Source: Bacteroidia bacterium (GTDB taxonomy: Bacteria > Bacteroidota > Bacteroidia > B-17B0 > Aurantibacillaceae). From it: a DNA stretch of 64,000 nucleotides. Made by a program: the position numbers and the translations under genes. The stretch spans positions 18,347-82,346 of the forward strand of contig JACMNO010000088.1 in NCBI GenBank assembly GCA_014378485.1, read 5' to 3'. The notes beneath the pieces are model-generated. The model did not search any database, was not told where the DNA came from, and was given only the letters and a program-made list of their open reading frames with translations. Shown piece by piece: positions 52,391-61,390 of the stretch; position 1 is the stretch's first letter, and every line of letters begins with the position of its first letter.

Positions 52391-53098
52391 TTATTGAAAA
52401 AATGTTTTTACTAAACCAAAAGATAGCATATAATTGTTTGTAGGTATTTTTGCATCATGATTAAATTCCATCGTGTACGAAATTTCTGCGAGCCAATGTT
52501 CTGTTACATTATACAATAAGCCATAAAACAATCGAATTCTATTGATGCCATAAAAGCCGCGTTCATAATAAAGGCCGTCGATTTTATAATAAGTTTCCTG
52601 CGCAATATAAGGTGTTAGTTTAAAAGGTAGCTTGTAACGCAGGGTTACTTTATTTCTTAAATAAAAATCACGAAGTCTTTGGCCCTGCGCATCAGAATTA
52701 AAATCTTTAAACTGCATGTCACTTAAAAACCGATCAAAAAAAGTAAATTTTCCAAATTTTTTGCGATAGGTAAAATAGCCTTCAAACTGATGGCGGTAAC
52801 TATATGAAATGTCAATTCTCTTTTTATCGGCAAAAATATAATTGAAAGTGAACCTTAAATTTTTTCCGATACGGAAAAGAGCTCCTGCATCAAAATAAGA
52901 ATAACCGTATTGAGTACCGTTATTTATAAATCTTGATTGATGTTGGATATGAATCATCCATCTTTTGTTAAGAGGGCTTTCCATCTCAAAATTTCCCCAT
53001 AGCTGAAAATCTTTCTCGGCTTTTTGAGCTCTTAAATTGCAGCTAATAAACAGAATGCTTAATAAGTATATATATGAAATAATGGTTTTCATCTCCAA
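52391..53098 (-). CDS. DUF2490 family protein, copy 2
   Basis: A 235-residue exported protein (signal about 1-24, ending NLRAQ) with the same strand pattern as copy 1: FQLWGNFEMESPLNKRWMIH, FTFNYIFADKKRIDISYSYR, RHQFEGYFTYRKKFGKF, and a terminal FGLVKTFFQ. It lies divergent from the T9SS gene at 53216. The pair of DUF2490 genes flanks the VTT gene and suggests a local duplication. Confidence 0.85.
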   Translation of the reverse strand: MEMKTIISYIYLLSILFISCNLRAQKAEKDFQLWGNFEMESPLNKRWMIHIQHQSRFINNGTQYGYSYFDAGALFRIGKNLRFTFNYIFADKKRIDISYSYRHQFEGYFTYRKKFGKFTFFDRFLSDMQFKDFNSDAQGQRLRDFYLRNKVTLRYKLPFKLTPYIAQETYYKIDGLYYERGFYGINRIRLFYGLLYNVTEHWLAEISYTMEFNHDAKIPTNNYMLSFGLVKTFFQ

Positions 53099-53215
53099 AC
53101 AAATCTACAATTATTTGAAAAATAAAAATGATAATTCGTTATTTTATTAGATTTACTTTAGAATCTAATATCAATTTTATGTATATTTAATGTTAATTTT
53201 AAATCAATTTTTCAA

Positions 53216-54877
53216 ATGAAACCAATACGCATTTATCTTTTATTATTGATGTATAATTCTGCCTTTTGTCAGTGGAGCTCTAGCTCTAGCATTAATACCC
53301 CGGTGGCAGTCGTGTCAAAATCGCAGGGTAATGCGCACACAGTTACAGATACTAAAAATGGGGCTATTATCGCTTGGGATGATAACCGTAATTCTGCTTC
53401 AAACTCAACCGACATATATGCACAACGCATTAAAAGCAATGGATATGAAAAATGGAACACGAATGGCATCGCTGTTTGTTCTAATAACTTTACCCAAAAA
53501 TCGGTTTCTATTATAGATGCAGGAGCCGGGAGTGCCATCATAACCTGGGAAGATAACAGGGCCGGAAACTACGACATTTACGCTCAAAAAATAGACTCTT
53601 CAGGTAACATACTTTGGGCTATTGACGGAGTAGGTATCTGCACTAAATCTACCAATCAAAAAAATCCAAAAATTATCAGCGATAACGCTGGTGGCGGTAT
53701 TATTGTGTGGGAAGATTCGGTTAATTTTTACTGGGACGTTTATGCGCAACGTATTAGTTCTAGCGGCATCACTATTTGGACAACTGGAGGAGTTGGAATT
53801 TGTACAGCCCCAAATGCACAAATTAATCCGAAAATAGACATTGATGGTTTAGGTGGCGCTATCATTACATGGCAAGACAAACGAAATAATGTAGATTATG
53901 ACGTTTACACTCAAAGAATTAATAGTACAGGTGCAGTTTTATGGAATACTAATGGATTGTTAGTTTGTAATTCAATGAATTCACAAACCAATGCGCGTAT
54001 TGAACCAGACGGCTCTAATGGCGCCTTGATTGGCTGGGTTGATAAGCGTAATGGTACTGATTACGATATTTATGCTCAACATATTAATTCAACCGGATCT
54101 GTACAATGGGCCACTAACGGAGTGGCAGTGTGCACTGCGGTTGGCAACCAAAGTGCGTTTGACATGAAATACCTTGGGTCTACAGGAGTTTTATTAGCCT
54201 GGAAAGACGGCAGAACAAACACAAATTCCATTTACTCCCAGCTTGTATCGTTAACGGGCATAATTCAACTGCCAACTGATGGCATTTTAATCTCTAATAG
54301 TATAAAAGCTATTAATCCGAACGTGGTTAGCGATGGAACTGGCGGTGCTATTATTGCCTGGCAGGATTCTACCGGCATAAGTTGGAACATCAAATCTCAA
54401 AAAATAAATTCGGCCGGCACTCTTCAGTGGCCTAGTGGCGGAGTTTATGTTTCTAATGCCACAGACGACCAGGTGAATGTATCACAGGTAACAGATGGAA
54501 ATGGTGGGGCTATTTTTGTTTGGGAAGATTACAGAAGTGGGTCAGATTACGATTTGTATGCTCATCATTTATATTTTGACGGGATGTCCGCTGTTGGGAT
54601 AAATGAATTATCAAAATCAAATGAACTTCAATCATTATGTTATCCAAATCCAATTACTACTAATTCACGTATTAAGCTGGCAAATAATTTATCGAATAAA
54701 GATTGGGAAGTAAATATCTACGACGCATATGGGCATTTGGTGCAATTCCAAAAATTTAAAAATAATGATGTATGCAGCCTGAATAAAGATGATTACCCTG
54801 TTGGGATCTATTTTTATTTTATAAATTTAGGGGGCGAATCAGGTTCTTCAAAAGGAACATTTATTTCGGTTAAATAA
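53216..54877 (+). CDS. T9SS-exported repeat protein (beta-propeller-like)
   Basis: A 553-residue protein with signal MKPIRIYLLLLMYNSAFCQW and about seven to eight imperfect repeats of about 50-55 residues, each with GGAIIxWEDxR, then YDIYAQRINSxG, then W-x-x-x-G-V-x-x-C. The C-terminus has LCYPNPITTNSRIKL and YPVGIYFYFINLGG, the T9SS type A signal. Family knowledge: exported through T9SS and usually fixed to the cell surface. It is followed after 4 bases by lipoprotein B, so it likely heads the operon running to DUF4956. Confidence 0.87.
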   Translation: MKPIRIYLLLLMYNSAFCQWSSSSSINTPVAVVSKSQGNAHTVTDTKNGAIIAWDDNRNSASNSTDIYAQRIKSNGYEKWNTNGIAVCSNNFTQKSVSIIDAGAGSAIITWEDNRAGNYDIYAQKIDSSGNILWAIDGVGICTKSTNQKNPKIISDNAGGGIIVWEDSVNFYWDVYAQRISSSGITIWTTGGVGICTAPNAQINPKIDIDGLGGAIITWQDKRNNVDYDVYTQRINSTGAVLWNTNGLLVCNSMNSQTNARIEPDGSNGALIGWVDKRNGTDYDIYAQHINSTGSVQWATNGVAVCTAVGNQSAFDMKYLGSTGVLLAWKDGRTNTNSIYSQLVSLTGIIQLPTDGILISNSIKAINPNVVSDGTGGAIIAWQDSTGISWNIKSQKINSAGTLQWPSGGVYVSNATDDQVNVSQVTDGNGGAIFVWEDYRSGSDYDLYAHHLYFDGMSAVGINELSKSNELQSLCYPNPITTNSRIKLANNLSNKDWEVNIYDAYGHLVQFQKFKNNDVCSLNKDDYPVGIYFYFINLGGESGSSKGTFISVK

Positions 54878-54881
54878 TTCT

Positions 54882-55289
54882 ATGTCAAAAAAAAATCTAC
54901 ATATACTGTTTGGCATCGTACTAATACTAAATATAATCTCCTGCAAGAAAACGCCTGGAGAAGGTGGTAATGCAACTATTAAAGGTGCTTTTTGGGACAG
55001 GAACCACGATCAGTTTTTTACATATGTAACCGGGCGCTATCCAGCAGTTAATGCAACAGTGTATTTATTTTTTGGGGAAGACTCCTCTCCCGGAACGTCT
55101 GTAAAAACAAATTCAAACGGGGAGTTTGAATTTAAATACCTTCGTAAAGGAAAATATAGAGTTGTTGCTTACAGCAAACAAATTCAAAGCACCTCATCAA
55201 CCCCAAAAGAATTTCCTGTTGAAACTATTTTAAACATTAGTAAACGAAAAGAAGTGAAAGACATTGGCTTAGATACACTCGATCAATAA
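54882..55289 (+). CDS. Lipoprotein B, SCKKTPGEGG type
   Basis: A 135-residue lipoprotein (lipobox IISC near residue 21, then CKKTPGEGGNATIKGA). It shares with lipoprotein A the KTNSNGEFEFKYLRKGKYRV segment and the same order of strands. It has an SpaA/CarboxypepD_reg-like fold. It lies 4 bases after the T9SS protein and 4 before an RHS-like protein gene. Confidence 0.8.
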   Translation: MSKKNLHILFGIVLILNIISCKKTPGEGGNATIKGAFWDRNHDQFFTYVTGRYPAVNATVYLFFGEDSSPGTSVKTNSNGEFEFKYLRKGKYRVVAYSKQIQSTSSTPKEFPVETILNISKRKEVKDIGLDTLDQ

Positions 55290-55293
55290 AAAT

Positions 55294-55773
55294 ATGACTA
55301 TAAAACTTTTAATTTTAATAATTTCTTTTTCTTGGGCCTTAACTGCTTCTGCACAAAGCAAAAAAGAGGTGAAACAACATAAAATCAAAGCATCTGCGGT
55401 ATCAACCGTTGAAAACGGAAAAACTTTATACGAAAGCAAAACCATCTTTGATGCAAAAGGAAATGAGATAGAAAAAACTGATTACAACAAAGAAGGCAAT
55501 ATTAAATCTTTTCATAAAACCAAATATAACAGTGAAGGAGATGAAATTGAAGATGAAGAATATGACGGTAACAACAAATTTGTAGAAAAAAGGGTCACAA
55601 AATATAATATGTTAGGTGAAAAAACAGAAGAGCAGTTTTTTGATATTGCAGGGAAATTAATAAAAAAACATATTTACACATACGATGGTAAGGGATTAAA
55701 AACAGAACGGAAGACCTTAGATCCGGAAGGTAAAATTATTGCAGTAAAAAAACACGTATATATTACTAAATAA
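55294..55773 (+). CDS. Exported YD/RHS-like repeat protein
   Basis: A 159-residue exported protein (signal about 1-21, ending TASAQ) with four to five short repeats of the type YNxEGxExxxxxYD (IFDAKGNEIEKTDYNKEGN, KYNSEGDEIEDEEYDGNN, YTYDGKGLKTERKTLDPEGK). They resemble single-strand YD/RHS or MORN-like repeats. Function unknown. It is encoded 4 bases after lipoprotein B; the VTC gene follows after 1 base. Confidence 0.7.
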   Translation: MTIKLLILIISFSWALTASAQSKKEVKQHKIKASAVSTVENGKTLYESKTIFDAKGNEIEKTDYNKEGNIKSFHKTKYNSEGDEIEDEEYDGNNKFVEKRVTKYNMLGEKTEEQFFDIAGKLIKKHIYTYDGKGLKTERKTLDPEGKIIAVKKHVYITK

Positions 55774-55774
55774 A

Positions 55775-56527
55775 GTGCCACACTCTTTTTTAAATATATT
55801 ACAATCATTTGATTCCATTACTCTACAAGAAATGGATGGCGTAAAATTGATGGATCGAACAGATACAAAGTTTACGTTTAATATCCGTAATCTCTCATCT
55901 ATACTGGAAGCAGCAAAAGTTGATTACAGGATTTTAGACGTGGAAGGAAACAGAATCAGCCGTTACAAAACGCTTTATTTTGACACGCAAAATTTTAAAC
56001 TTTACAATCAGCATCATTCGGGAAAACTGAACAGATATAAAATAAGGCATCGAACCTATCTAGAAAGTAATTTAGGCTTTCTAGAAATCAAATTTAAAAA
56101 TAATAAAGGCAGGACTTTAAAAACGCGTATCAAAGAAATCGATGTTCCTGATTTAAAAACGGGGAAAGCATTTGATTTCCTAAAAAAAATATTGCCTTTT
56201 GATCCATTGATCTTATTACCTAAGCTTTGGGTCAACTATAGCCGTATCACGTTAGTCAACAAAACTTCTGCCGAAAGGTTAACACTTGATTTAAACCTCG
56301 AGTTTGAAAAAGATGGTAAAAAGCGAAATTTAAACGAATTGGTTATTGCAGAAGTTAAACAGGATAGTAAAATTTTATCGCCATTTGTTGCTATTATGAA
56401 AAACAGCCATATCCGCCAAGGCTCTATCAGTAAATATTGCTTCGGCGTTGCCAGTTCATTTTCAGAAGTCAAAAAAAATAATTTTAAACTCAAACTATTA
56501 AACGTAAATAAAATAATTAACTCATGA
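55775..56527 (+). CDS. VTC-domain polyphosphate polymerase-like protein
   Basis: A 250-residue protein starting at GTG 55775. It has the VTC/TTM tunnel pattern: LMDRTDTKFTFNIRN, RISRYKTLYFDTQNFKLY, KIRHRTYLESNLGFLEIKFK and GRTLKTRIKE, with the alternating basic residues that bind phosphate and the Glu of LEIK that binds the metal. Family knowledge: VTC-type domains polymerise polyphosphate from ATP. It overlaps the start of the DUF4956 gene by 4 bases. No signal peptide is seen, so the domain is cytosolic. Confidence 0.88.
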   Translation: MPHSFLNILQSFDSITLQEMDGVKLMDRTDTKFTFNIRNLSSILEAAKVDYRILDVEGNRISRYKTLYFDTQNFKLYNQHHSGKLNRYKIRHRTYLESNLGFLEIKFKNNKGRTLKTRIKEIDVPDLKTGKAFDFLKKILPFDPLILLPKLWVNYSRITLVNKTSAERLTLDLNLEFEKDGKKRNLNELVIAEVKQDSKILSPFVAIMKNSHIRQGSISKYCFGVASSFSEVKKNNFKLKLLNVNKIINS

Positions 56528-57168
56528 TGTTATTACAAATTGCCACCGATGCAACAGCCAACTTTTCAGGCTATGAAGAATTACAAAAACTAAGCTCCAA
56601 AATATTTTTTAGATTACTAATTGATTTAACCGCTGTATTTATTTTAGTCAGGTTCATTTATTACCCGATCTATAAACACCGTGAATTATTTTTCACTTAC
56701 TTTATATTTAACATCATTATTTTTTTAATTTCTTTCCTATTAAATAAAGTAGACTTATCTATGGGAGCAGCCTTTGGTTTGTTTGCCGTATTTAGCATGT
56801 TAAGGTATAAAACAGAAGAAATTGCTATAAAAGACATGACCTACTTGTTTTTAACGATTGCTATAGGTTTGGTTTCAGCGGTTACAAAAGTGAAAGATAC
56901 GGCTGATAATGTTGAATATTTATTCCTGATAGGGATCAATGCTGTGGTATTATTAATAACCTATTTATTGGAAAGTAATATTTTCATGAAGAAAGAAAGT
57001 GTGAAAACCATACTATACGAAAACATTGAAATGATTAAAGCGGGCAAACAGAATGACTTATTAGCTGATTTGAAATTAAGGACAGGTTTCAATGTTCACC
57101 GATATTCTATCAATAAAATAGATTTTTTAAAAGATGCTGCCCAGATTAAAATATACTTTTACGAGTAG
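56524..57168 (+). CDS. DUF4956 family membrane protein, VTC partner
   Basis: A 214-residue protein with three to four membrane segments (about 30-145) and a soluble C-terminal domain (about 150-214). Seen: LSMGAAFGLFAVFSMLRYKT, EIAIKDMTYLFLTIAIGLVS, the DUF4956 core. Family knowledge: DUF4956 genes are often next to VTC-domain genes, and the pair probably makes and transports polyphosphate across the membrane. Overlap with VTC by 4 bases supports co-translation. It ends the operon. Confidence 0.9.
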   Translation: MMLLQIATDATANFSGYEELQKLSSKIFFRLLIDLTAVFILVRFIYYPIYKHRELFFTYFIFNIIIFLISFLLNKVDLSMGAAFGLFAVFSMLRYKTEEIAIKDMTYLFLTIAIGLVSAVTKVKDTADNVEYLFLIGINAVVLLITYLLESNIFMKKESVKTILYENIEMIKAGKQNDLLADLKLRTGFNVHRYSINKIDFLKDAAQIKIYFYE

Positions 57169-57377
57169 ATCTTTAATGCTACCGTAAAACCGTTGTTATT
57201 CTCCTGTGATTATGGGAATTTAATAATGCCTATTTTTTACTGACTTTTATTATTATAAAATGCACTTATGCCCTTTCGATAGGTTACCTGTTGCCTTTTT
57301 TATTCACTCATTTGGTATGAGAATTTAGATTTTTTTTATAAATTTACTTATAACTAACAATTTACATTGGCAGATAT

Positions 57378-57755
57378 ATGATTAAAACTTTACTAAATTT
57401 TATTTTCACTGCTTTAATGATTTGTTCCTGCAGCCCCGAACAAAAAACTGATGTAGCGGGGAATGTTGTTCCAAAACCCATGCCAGGCAATGAATTTGCA
57501 ACCACATACAGTTCCACTATTTTTTTATGCGATAGCACAAACTCTGATTTTGGTTTTGGTTATAATATCATAACAAACGACCACATATTTATTCACCAGC
57601 CCACTGTTCCCTCTATTCCGGGAAATAAAGGTTTTTCTACACGGGCAGGAGCTGAAAGAACGGCAGAATTTATTATTTTCAAACTTACTCATAATATGAT
57701 GCCTCCTTCTGTTACACCAAGAGAATTAGATAGTCTGGGTGTTTTTATCAAATAA
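57378..57755 (+). CDS. DUF4907 family lipoprotein
   Basis: A 125-residue lipoprotein (MICSCS lipobox near residue 18) of the DUF4907 family: FGFGYNIITNDHIFIHQPTV, PGNKGFSTRAGAERTAEFII and MPPSVTPRELDSLGV. No function is known. It is encoded 11 bases before the first Kelch T9SS gene, and in Bacteroidota the two families are often neighbours as I remember, so they may act together. Confidence 0.88.
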   Translation: MIKTLLNFIFTALMICSCSPEQKTDVAGNVVPKPMPGNEFATTYSSTIFLCDSTNSDFGFGYNIITNDHIFIHQPTVPSIPGNKGFSTRAGAERTAEFIIFKLTHNMMPPSVTPRELDSLGVFIK

Positions 57756-57766
57756 TTTAACCGAAA

Positions 57767-58945
57767 ATGAAAAAACAAATTGCCGCACTATTTTGTTTAT
57801 TTATCTCTCTTAACGGGTTTTGTGATAAATATGTCTGGAATTCAAAAGCTCCTTATCCCTCTTTTGCACGCCACCGTTGTGCTGCCTTTACTATTGGCAA
57901 TAAAGGTTATATGGGAACAGGGCACATTAATTCTGGCTCTATTTCACAAGCCTACAGCGATTGGTGGGAATTTGACCCTTCATCCAATTCATGGACTCAG
58001 AAAGCAGATTATCCGCTGCAACGTTTTGCTTGTGCAGGTTTTGTTATAGGAAATAAAGGTTACCTGGGTGGCGGTAACGAACAAAACTTTGGTGATAGAG
58101 ATGAGTTTTACGAATTTGATCCGATAAATAATACCTGGACACAAAAAGCAAATTTACCGGTTGCAAACGGAGGGGGGCTTGGTTTCACTATTAACGGTGT
58201 GGGTTATATGGCTCTATTTGGTTCTTTATATACGTATAATCTTACTGCAAACAGCTGGTCGCCGGTATCCTGTAGCATTCCTTTTCAGGATTACAGTTCC
58301 GGATTTGTGATCAATAATAAAGTGTATGTATTACCCCAGGGCTCTAATACTTTATATATGTTTGATCCTTCAACTGGTATTACAACAGTTAAGGCTACGT
58401 TTATCGGTGATGGCAGATATGCTGCCTGTAGTTTTGCTGTTCGCGGACAAGGATATATTGGCCTGGGCTATTCATGGGTTAATGGCACAATGCTTAAAGA
58501 TTTTTATCAATATGATCCTGCTGCCAATAGTTGGGACACAATTCCAAAATCATTCCCGGGAGTTCGCCGTGATTATGTTCCTTCTTTTACAATTGGTGAT
58601 AATGCCTATTTCGGCACCGGTTCAAACGGCACAAACCTAGGCGATATATGGGGCTATGAATGGAAAGTATCGGTTGGTGTTGAGGAAAAGGAAAAAACTA
58701 CCGGTATCAGTTTATTTCCAAATCCTGCATCAGATTTTCTCCATATAACATTAAGTGATGAAATGGTGCGATCCAAAACAGTTTTTAAACTATATAATTT
58801 AAACGGTAAAGAAATGTTGTCTTCTTCATTATCTGAAACAAATTCTAAAATTGATATCAGCATGTTGCCACAGGGAGTTTATTTGTCGGTTATACTGCGA
58901 AACGATCATGAAACTCTATCTGCTAAAAAAATTATAAAATATTAA
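57767..58945 (+). CDS. Kelch-repeat T9SS protein 1
   Basis: A 392-residue protein with signal MKKQIAALFCLFISLNGFC and five to six Kelch motifs (FTIGNKGYMGTGH, WWEFDPSSNSWTQKADYPLQ, FVIGNKGYLGGGN, YEFDPINNTWTQKANLP), which fold as a beta-propeller. The C-terminus has SLFPNPASDFLHITLSDE and LPQGVYLSVIL, the T9SS type A signal. Exported and probably surface-attached. Its TAA overlaps the ATG of the next gene (TAATG), so the genes are coupled. Confidence 0.9.
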   Translation: MKKQIAALFCLFISLNGFCDKYVWNSKAPYPSFARHRCAAFTIGNKGYMGTGHINSGSISQAYSDWWEFDPSSNSWTQKADYPLQRFACAGFVIGNKGYLGGGNEQNFGDRDEFYEFDPINNTWTQKANLPVANGGGLGFTINGVGYMALFGSLYTYNLTANSWSPVSCSIPFQDYSSGFVINNKVYVLPQGSNTLYMFDPSTGITTVKATFIGDGRYAACSFAVRGQGYIGLGYSWVNGTMLKDFYQYDPAANSWDTIPKSFPGVRRDYVPSFTIGDNAYFGTGSNGTNLGDIWGYEWKVSVGVEEKEKTTGISLFPNPASDFLHITLSDEMVRSKTVFKLYNLNGKEMLSSSLSETNSKIDISMLPQGVYLSVILRNDHETLSAKKIIKY

Positions 58946-60177
58946 TGGGGATGAGCAAAACGATAAAATCTATTTTTCTATCGCTATTTATGTTGCTAAC
59001 CCTTTGCGGGTATAGTTCCTATAAATGGACAAAAGTGCATGCCCTGGATAACGGCAAACGTTATGAAGCAACCGGCTTTAGTATAAATGGAAAAGGGTAT
59101 TTAAGCTGCGGTGTTGATACAAATGACAATTGTTATAATGACCTGTGGGAATACGATGCGGCTTTTGATTACTGGACACAAAAAGCAAACCTTCCGGCAA
59201 GTTATCGCCGTGGCGCGTATGGTTTTGAATTAAGCGGCAAGGGCTATTTAGGTGGTGGTACGGATGATGCGACATCCAATGGAGGACTTATTTTATCAGA
59301 TTTCTGGATGTTCGATCCCGCTCTTAATACCTGGGTTGCGAAGGCGAACTGCCCTGTCAGTGTGTTCAGGCCGGCTTTCGCAAATTGTAACAACAGAGGA
59401 TATGTTATGTGTGGTGTTGATGGAGGATTTAGCTCATCCAGCATGGTATATGAATATAATCCTTTATCCAACTCCTGGGTTTATGAAACAACCTTTCCGG
59501 GTTTGGTAAGCAGCAGTGGCGGAAGAGATGGAGCTGTTGCAACCAGCGCTAATAATAAAATATATTTTGGAATGGGAAAAGACGATAGTTTTTTTCAAAA
59601 CGATTGGTGGGAGTATAATCCTGCATCAAATATCTGGTTGCAAAAAGTTAATTTCCCCGGATCAGGGCGTACAGGTGCTTTTGCATTTACATTAAACAAC
59701 ATGCCGTACGCCGGAATGGGAAGTGATGGTTCATATAACAATGATACATGGTGGTATAATACAATAGCGGATACATGGAATTATACAACCTCTTTTAGCG
59801 GCTCTCCGCGCCGGGGGGCAGCATGTTTTGCTATAGGAAATGTCGGGTATATGGGAACCGGAAAATCAGGTGGTGGTTCAAAGCAAGATTTTTATAAACT
59901 GGATATTGATGTAAGCGTTGAGGAAGAAGAAAATAATAACTTATTAAGTGTTTACCCAAACCCGGTTGCTGGCAACGAATTTACAATTCAATATGCAAAA
60001 CCTTTTTCAACGTTAATAGTTATGTTGGTAAATATAGATGGACGTTTAATGAAGGCACAGGAAATAACAAACATATCACAAACTATAGACAGAACAGGTC
60101 TTTCCAAAGGAATATATTTTATTTCCGTTTATAACAAACAACAATTATTAGCAACCAGAAAGATCGTTTTACTTTAA
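58945..60177 (+). CDS. Kelch-repeat T9SS protein 2
   Basis: A 410-residue paralogue of protein 1: a signal region (SIFLSLFMLLTLCGYSS), Kelch motifs (FSINGKGYLSCGV, LWEYDAAFDYWTQKANLPAS, FTLNNMPYAGMGS) and a T9SS type A end (SVYPNPVAGNEFTI, LSKGIYFISVY). The start is an ATG at the TAATG junction with protein 1. Seven to eight WxxxxxFPG-type blades are possible. Substrate unknown. Confidence 0.9.
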   Translation: MGMSKTIKSIFLSLFMLLTLCGYSSYKWTKVHALDNGKRYEATGFSINGKGYLSCGVDTNDNCYNDLWEYDAAFDYWTQKANLPASYRRGAYGFELSGKGYLGGGTDDATSNGGLILSDFWMFDPALNTWVAKANCPVSVFRPAFANCNNRGYVMCGVDGGFSSSSMVYEYNPLSNSWVYETTFPGLVSSSGGRDGAVATSANNKIYFGMGKDDSFFQNDWWEYNPASNIWLQKVNFPGSGRTGAFAFTLNNMPYAGMGSDGSYNNDTWWYNTIADTWNYTTSFSGSPRRGAACFAIGNVGYMGTGKSGGGSKQDFYKLDIDVSVEEEENNNLLSVYPNPVAGNEFTIQYAKPFSTLIVMLVNIDGRLMKAQEITNISQTIDRTGLSKGIYFISVYNKQQLLATRKIVLL

Positions 60178-60186
60178 ATTATTTTA

Positions 60187-61380
60187 ATGAAATCTATTTT
60201 ATTTACTCTAATAGTGCTATCACAAACGCTTTTGTTTACAGGACAACCAAATACCTGGACACAAATGTCTGACTACTCTGGTTCAGGTGTTTCAGCAGCT
60301 TCATCATTTGTGATTAATAACACAGCTTATTTATGTGGAGGTTATGATGGTAATAATTATAAAGTTCGCTTACACCGGTATAATCAATCTTTTGATGTAT
60401 GGGAAAAAATCACTGATTTTCCTGCAATGCCAAGAGCCAAAGCTGTTGCATTTTCTATCGGTGGAAAAGCATATTATGGCACAGGACAGGGCTTGTTGCA
60501 ATACACAAATGATTTTTGGGAGTTCGATACGCTTACATTAGCATGGACACAAGTAGCCGACATTGTTGGGCCTGCCCGTAATGGCGCATGTGGTGTTACC
60601 ATAAACGGAAAAGGGTATGTTGGTTTGGGACAATCATCCACAGGTTTATTGAACGATTGGTGGGAATATAATCCAGTAACAAATACCTGGACTTCTAAAG
60701 CCAGTTATACAGGAACAGCCCGTAAACAAGCCGTTGCTTTTTCAGCGGCAGGCAAGTGTTTTATTACCTGTGGTAATGACGGAGGATTTAAAAACGACAC
60801 AAAAAGTTACGACCCAGTTTCTAATACCTGGACAAACAAAACCAGTTTTGCAGGAACGCCGCGTTATGATGCCGTTAGTTTTGTAATTGGTAATTCGGGT
60901 TTTGTAGGTTTAGGATATGATAATACCTTGGTTTACAAAAAAGATATATGGCAGTACAATCCTTATATGGATACATGGGTGCAAATGACAAACTTTGGCG
61001 GAAGTGCACGTGAAGGCTCTATAGCTTATGTCATGAATGGCCAGGCTTACGTTGCTATGGGATATGATAATTTATTTAAATATGATGTCTGGAAATATAC
61101 GCCAAATGCGGATGTAGGTGTTTCTGAATTAACTAAAAACAATGTCATACAAAATATATATCCTAATCCTGCTTCAGAAATACTTCATATTCAATTCACA
61201 GAAAAAATAAATGCCCTCCTCAGCATCATTGATATGAAAGGACAAATTGTATCTGAATTAAAAATAAATGATTCTTTTCAAAAAATAAATATTTCTCATT
61301 TACCTCAGGGAACATATTTTATTAGTGTTTCAAACCAACAGGATTTAATTGCCACCAAACGCTTTATAAAAATCAATTAA
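60187..61380 (+). CDS. Kelch-repeat T9SS protein 3
   Basis: A 397-residue paralogue of proteins 1 and 2: signal MKSILFTLIVLSQTLLFTGQ, Kelch motifs (FVINNTAYLCGGY, VTINGKGYVGLGQ, WWEYNPVTNTWTSKASY) and a T9SS type A end (NIYPNPASEILHIQF, LPQGTYFISVSN). It starts 9 bases after protein 2. Proteins 1-3 differ in blade loops, which would change the ligand-binding surface. Confidence 0.9.
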   Translation: MKSILFTLIVLSQTLLFTGQPNTWTQMSDYSGSGVSAASSFVINNTAYLCGGYDGNNYKVRLHRYNQSFDVWEKITDFPAMPRAKAVAFSIGGKAYYGTGQGLLQYTNDFWEFDTLTLAWTQVADIVGPARNGACGVTINGKGYVGLGQSSTGLLNDWWEYNPVTNTWTSKASYTGTARKQAVAFSAAGKCFITCGNDGGFKNDTKSYDPVSNTWTNKTSFAGTPRYDAVSFVIGNSGFVGLGYDNTLVYKKDIWQYNPYMDTWVQMTNFGGSAREGSIAYVMNGQAYVAMGYDNLFKYDVWKYTPNADVGVSELTKNNVIQNIYPNPASEILHIQFTEKINALLSIIDMKGQIVSELKINDSFQKINISHLPQGTYFISVSNQQDLIATKRFIKIN

Positions 61381-61390
61381 TATATTTAAC

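Noticed and set aside
52365..52420. Terminator-like AAAAACATT/AATGTTTTT pairing between the convergent VTT and DUF2490 genes
   Set aside because: The loop is about 27 bases and one arm is inside the DUF2490 coding end, so the pairing is weak.
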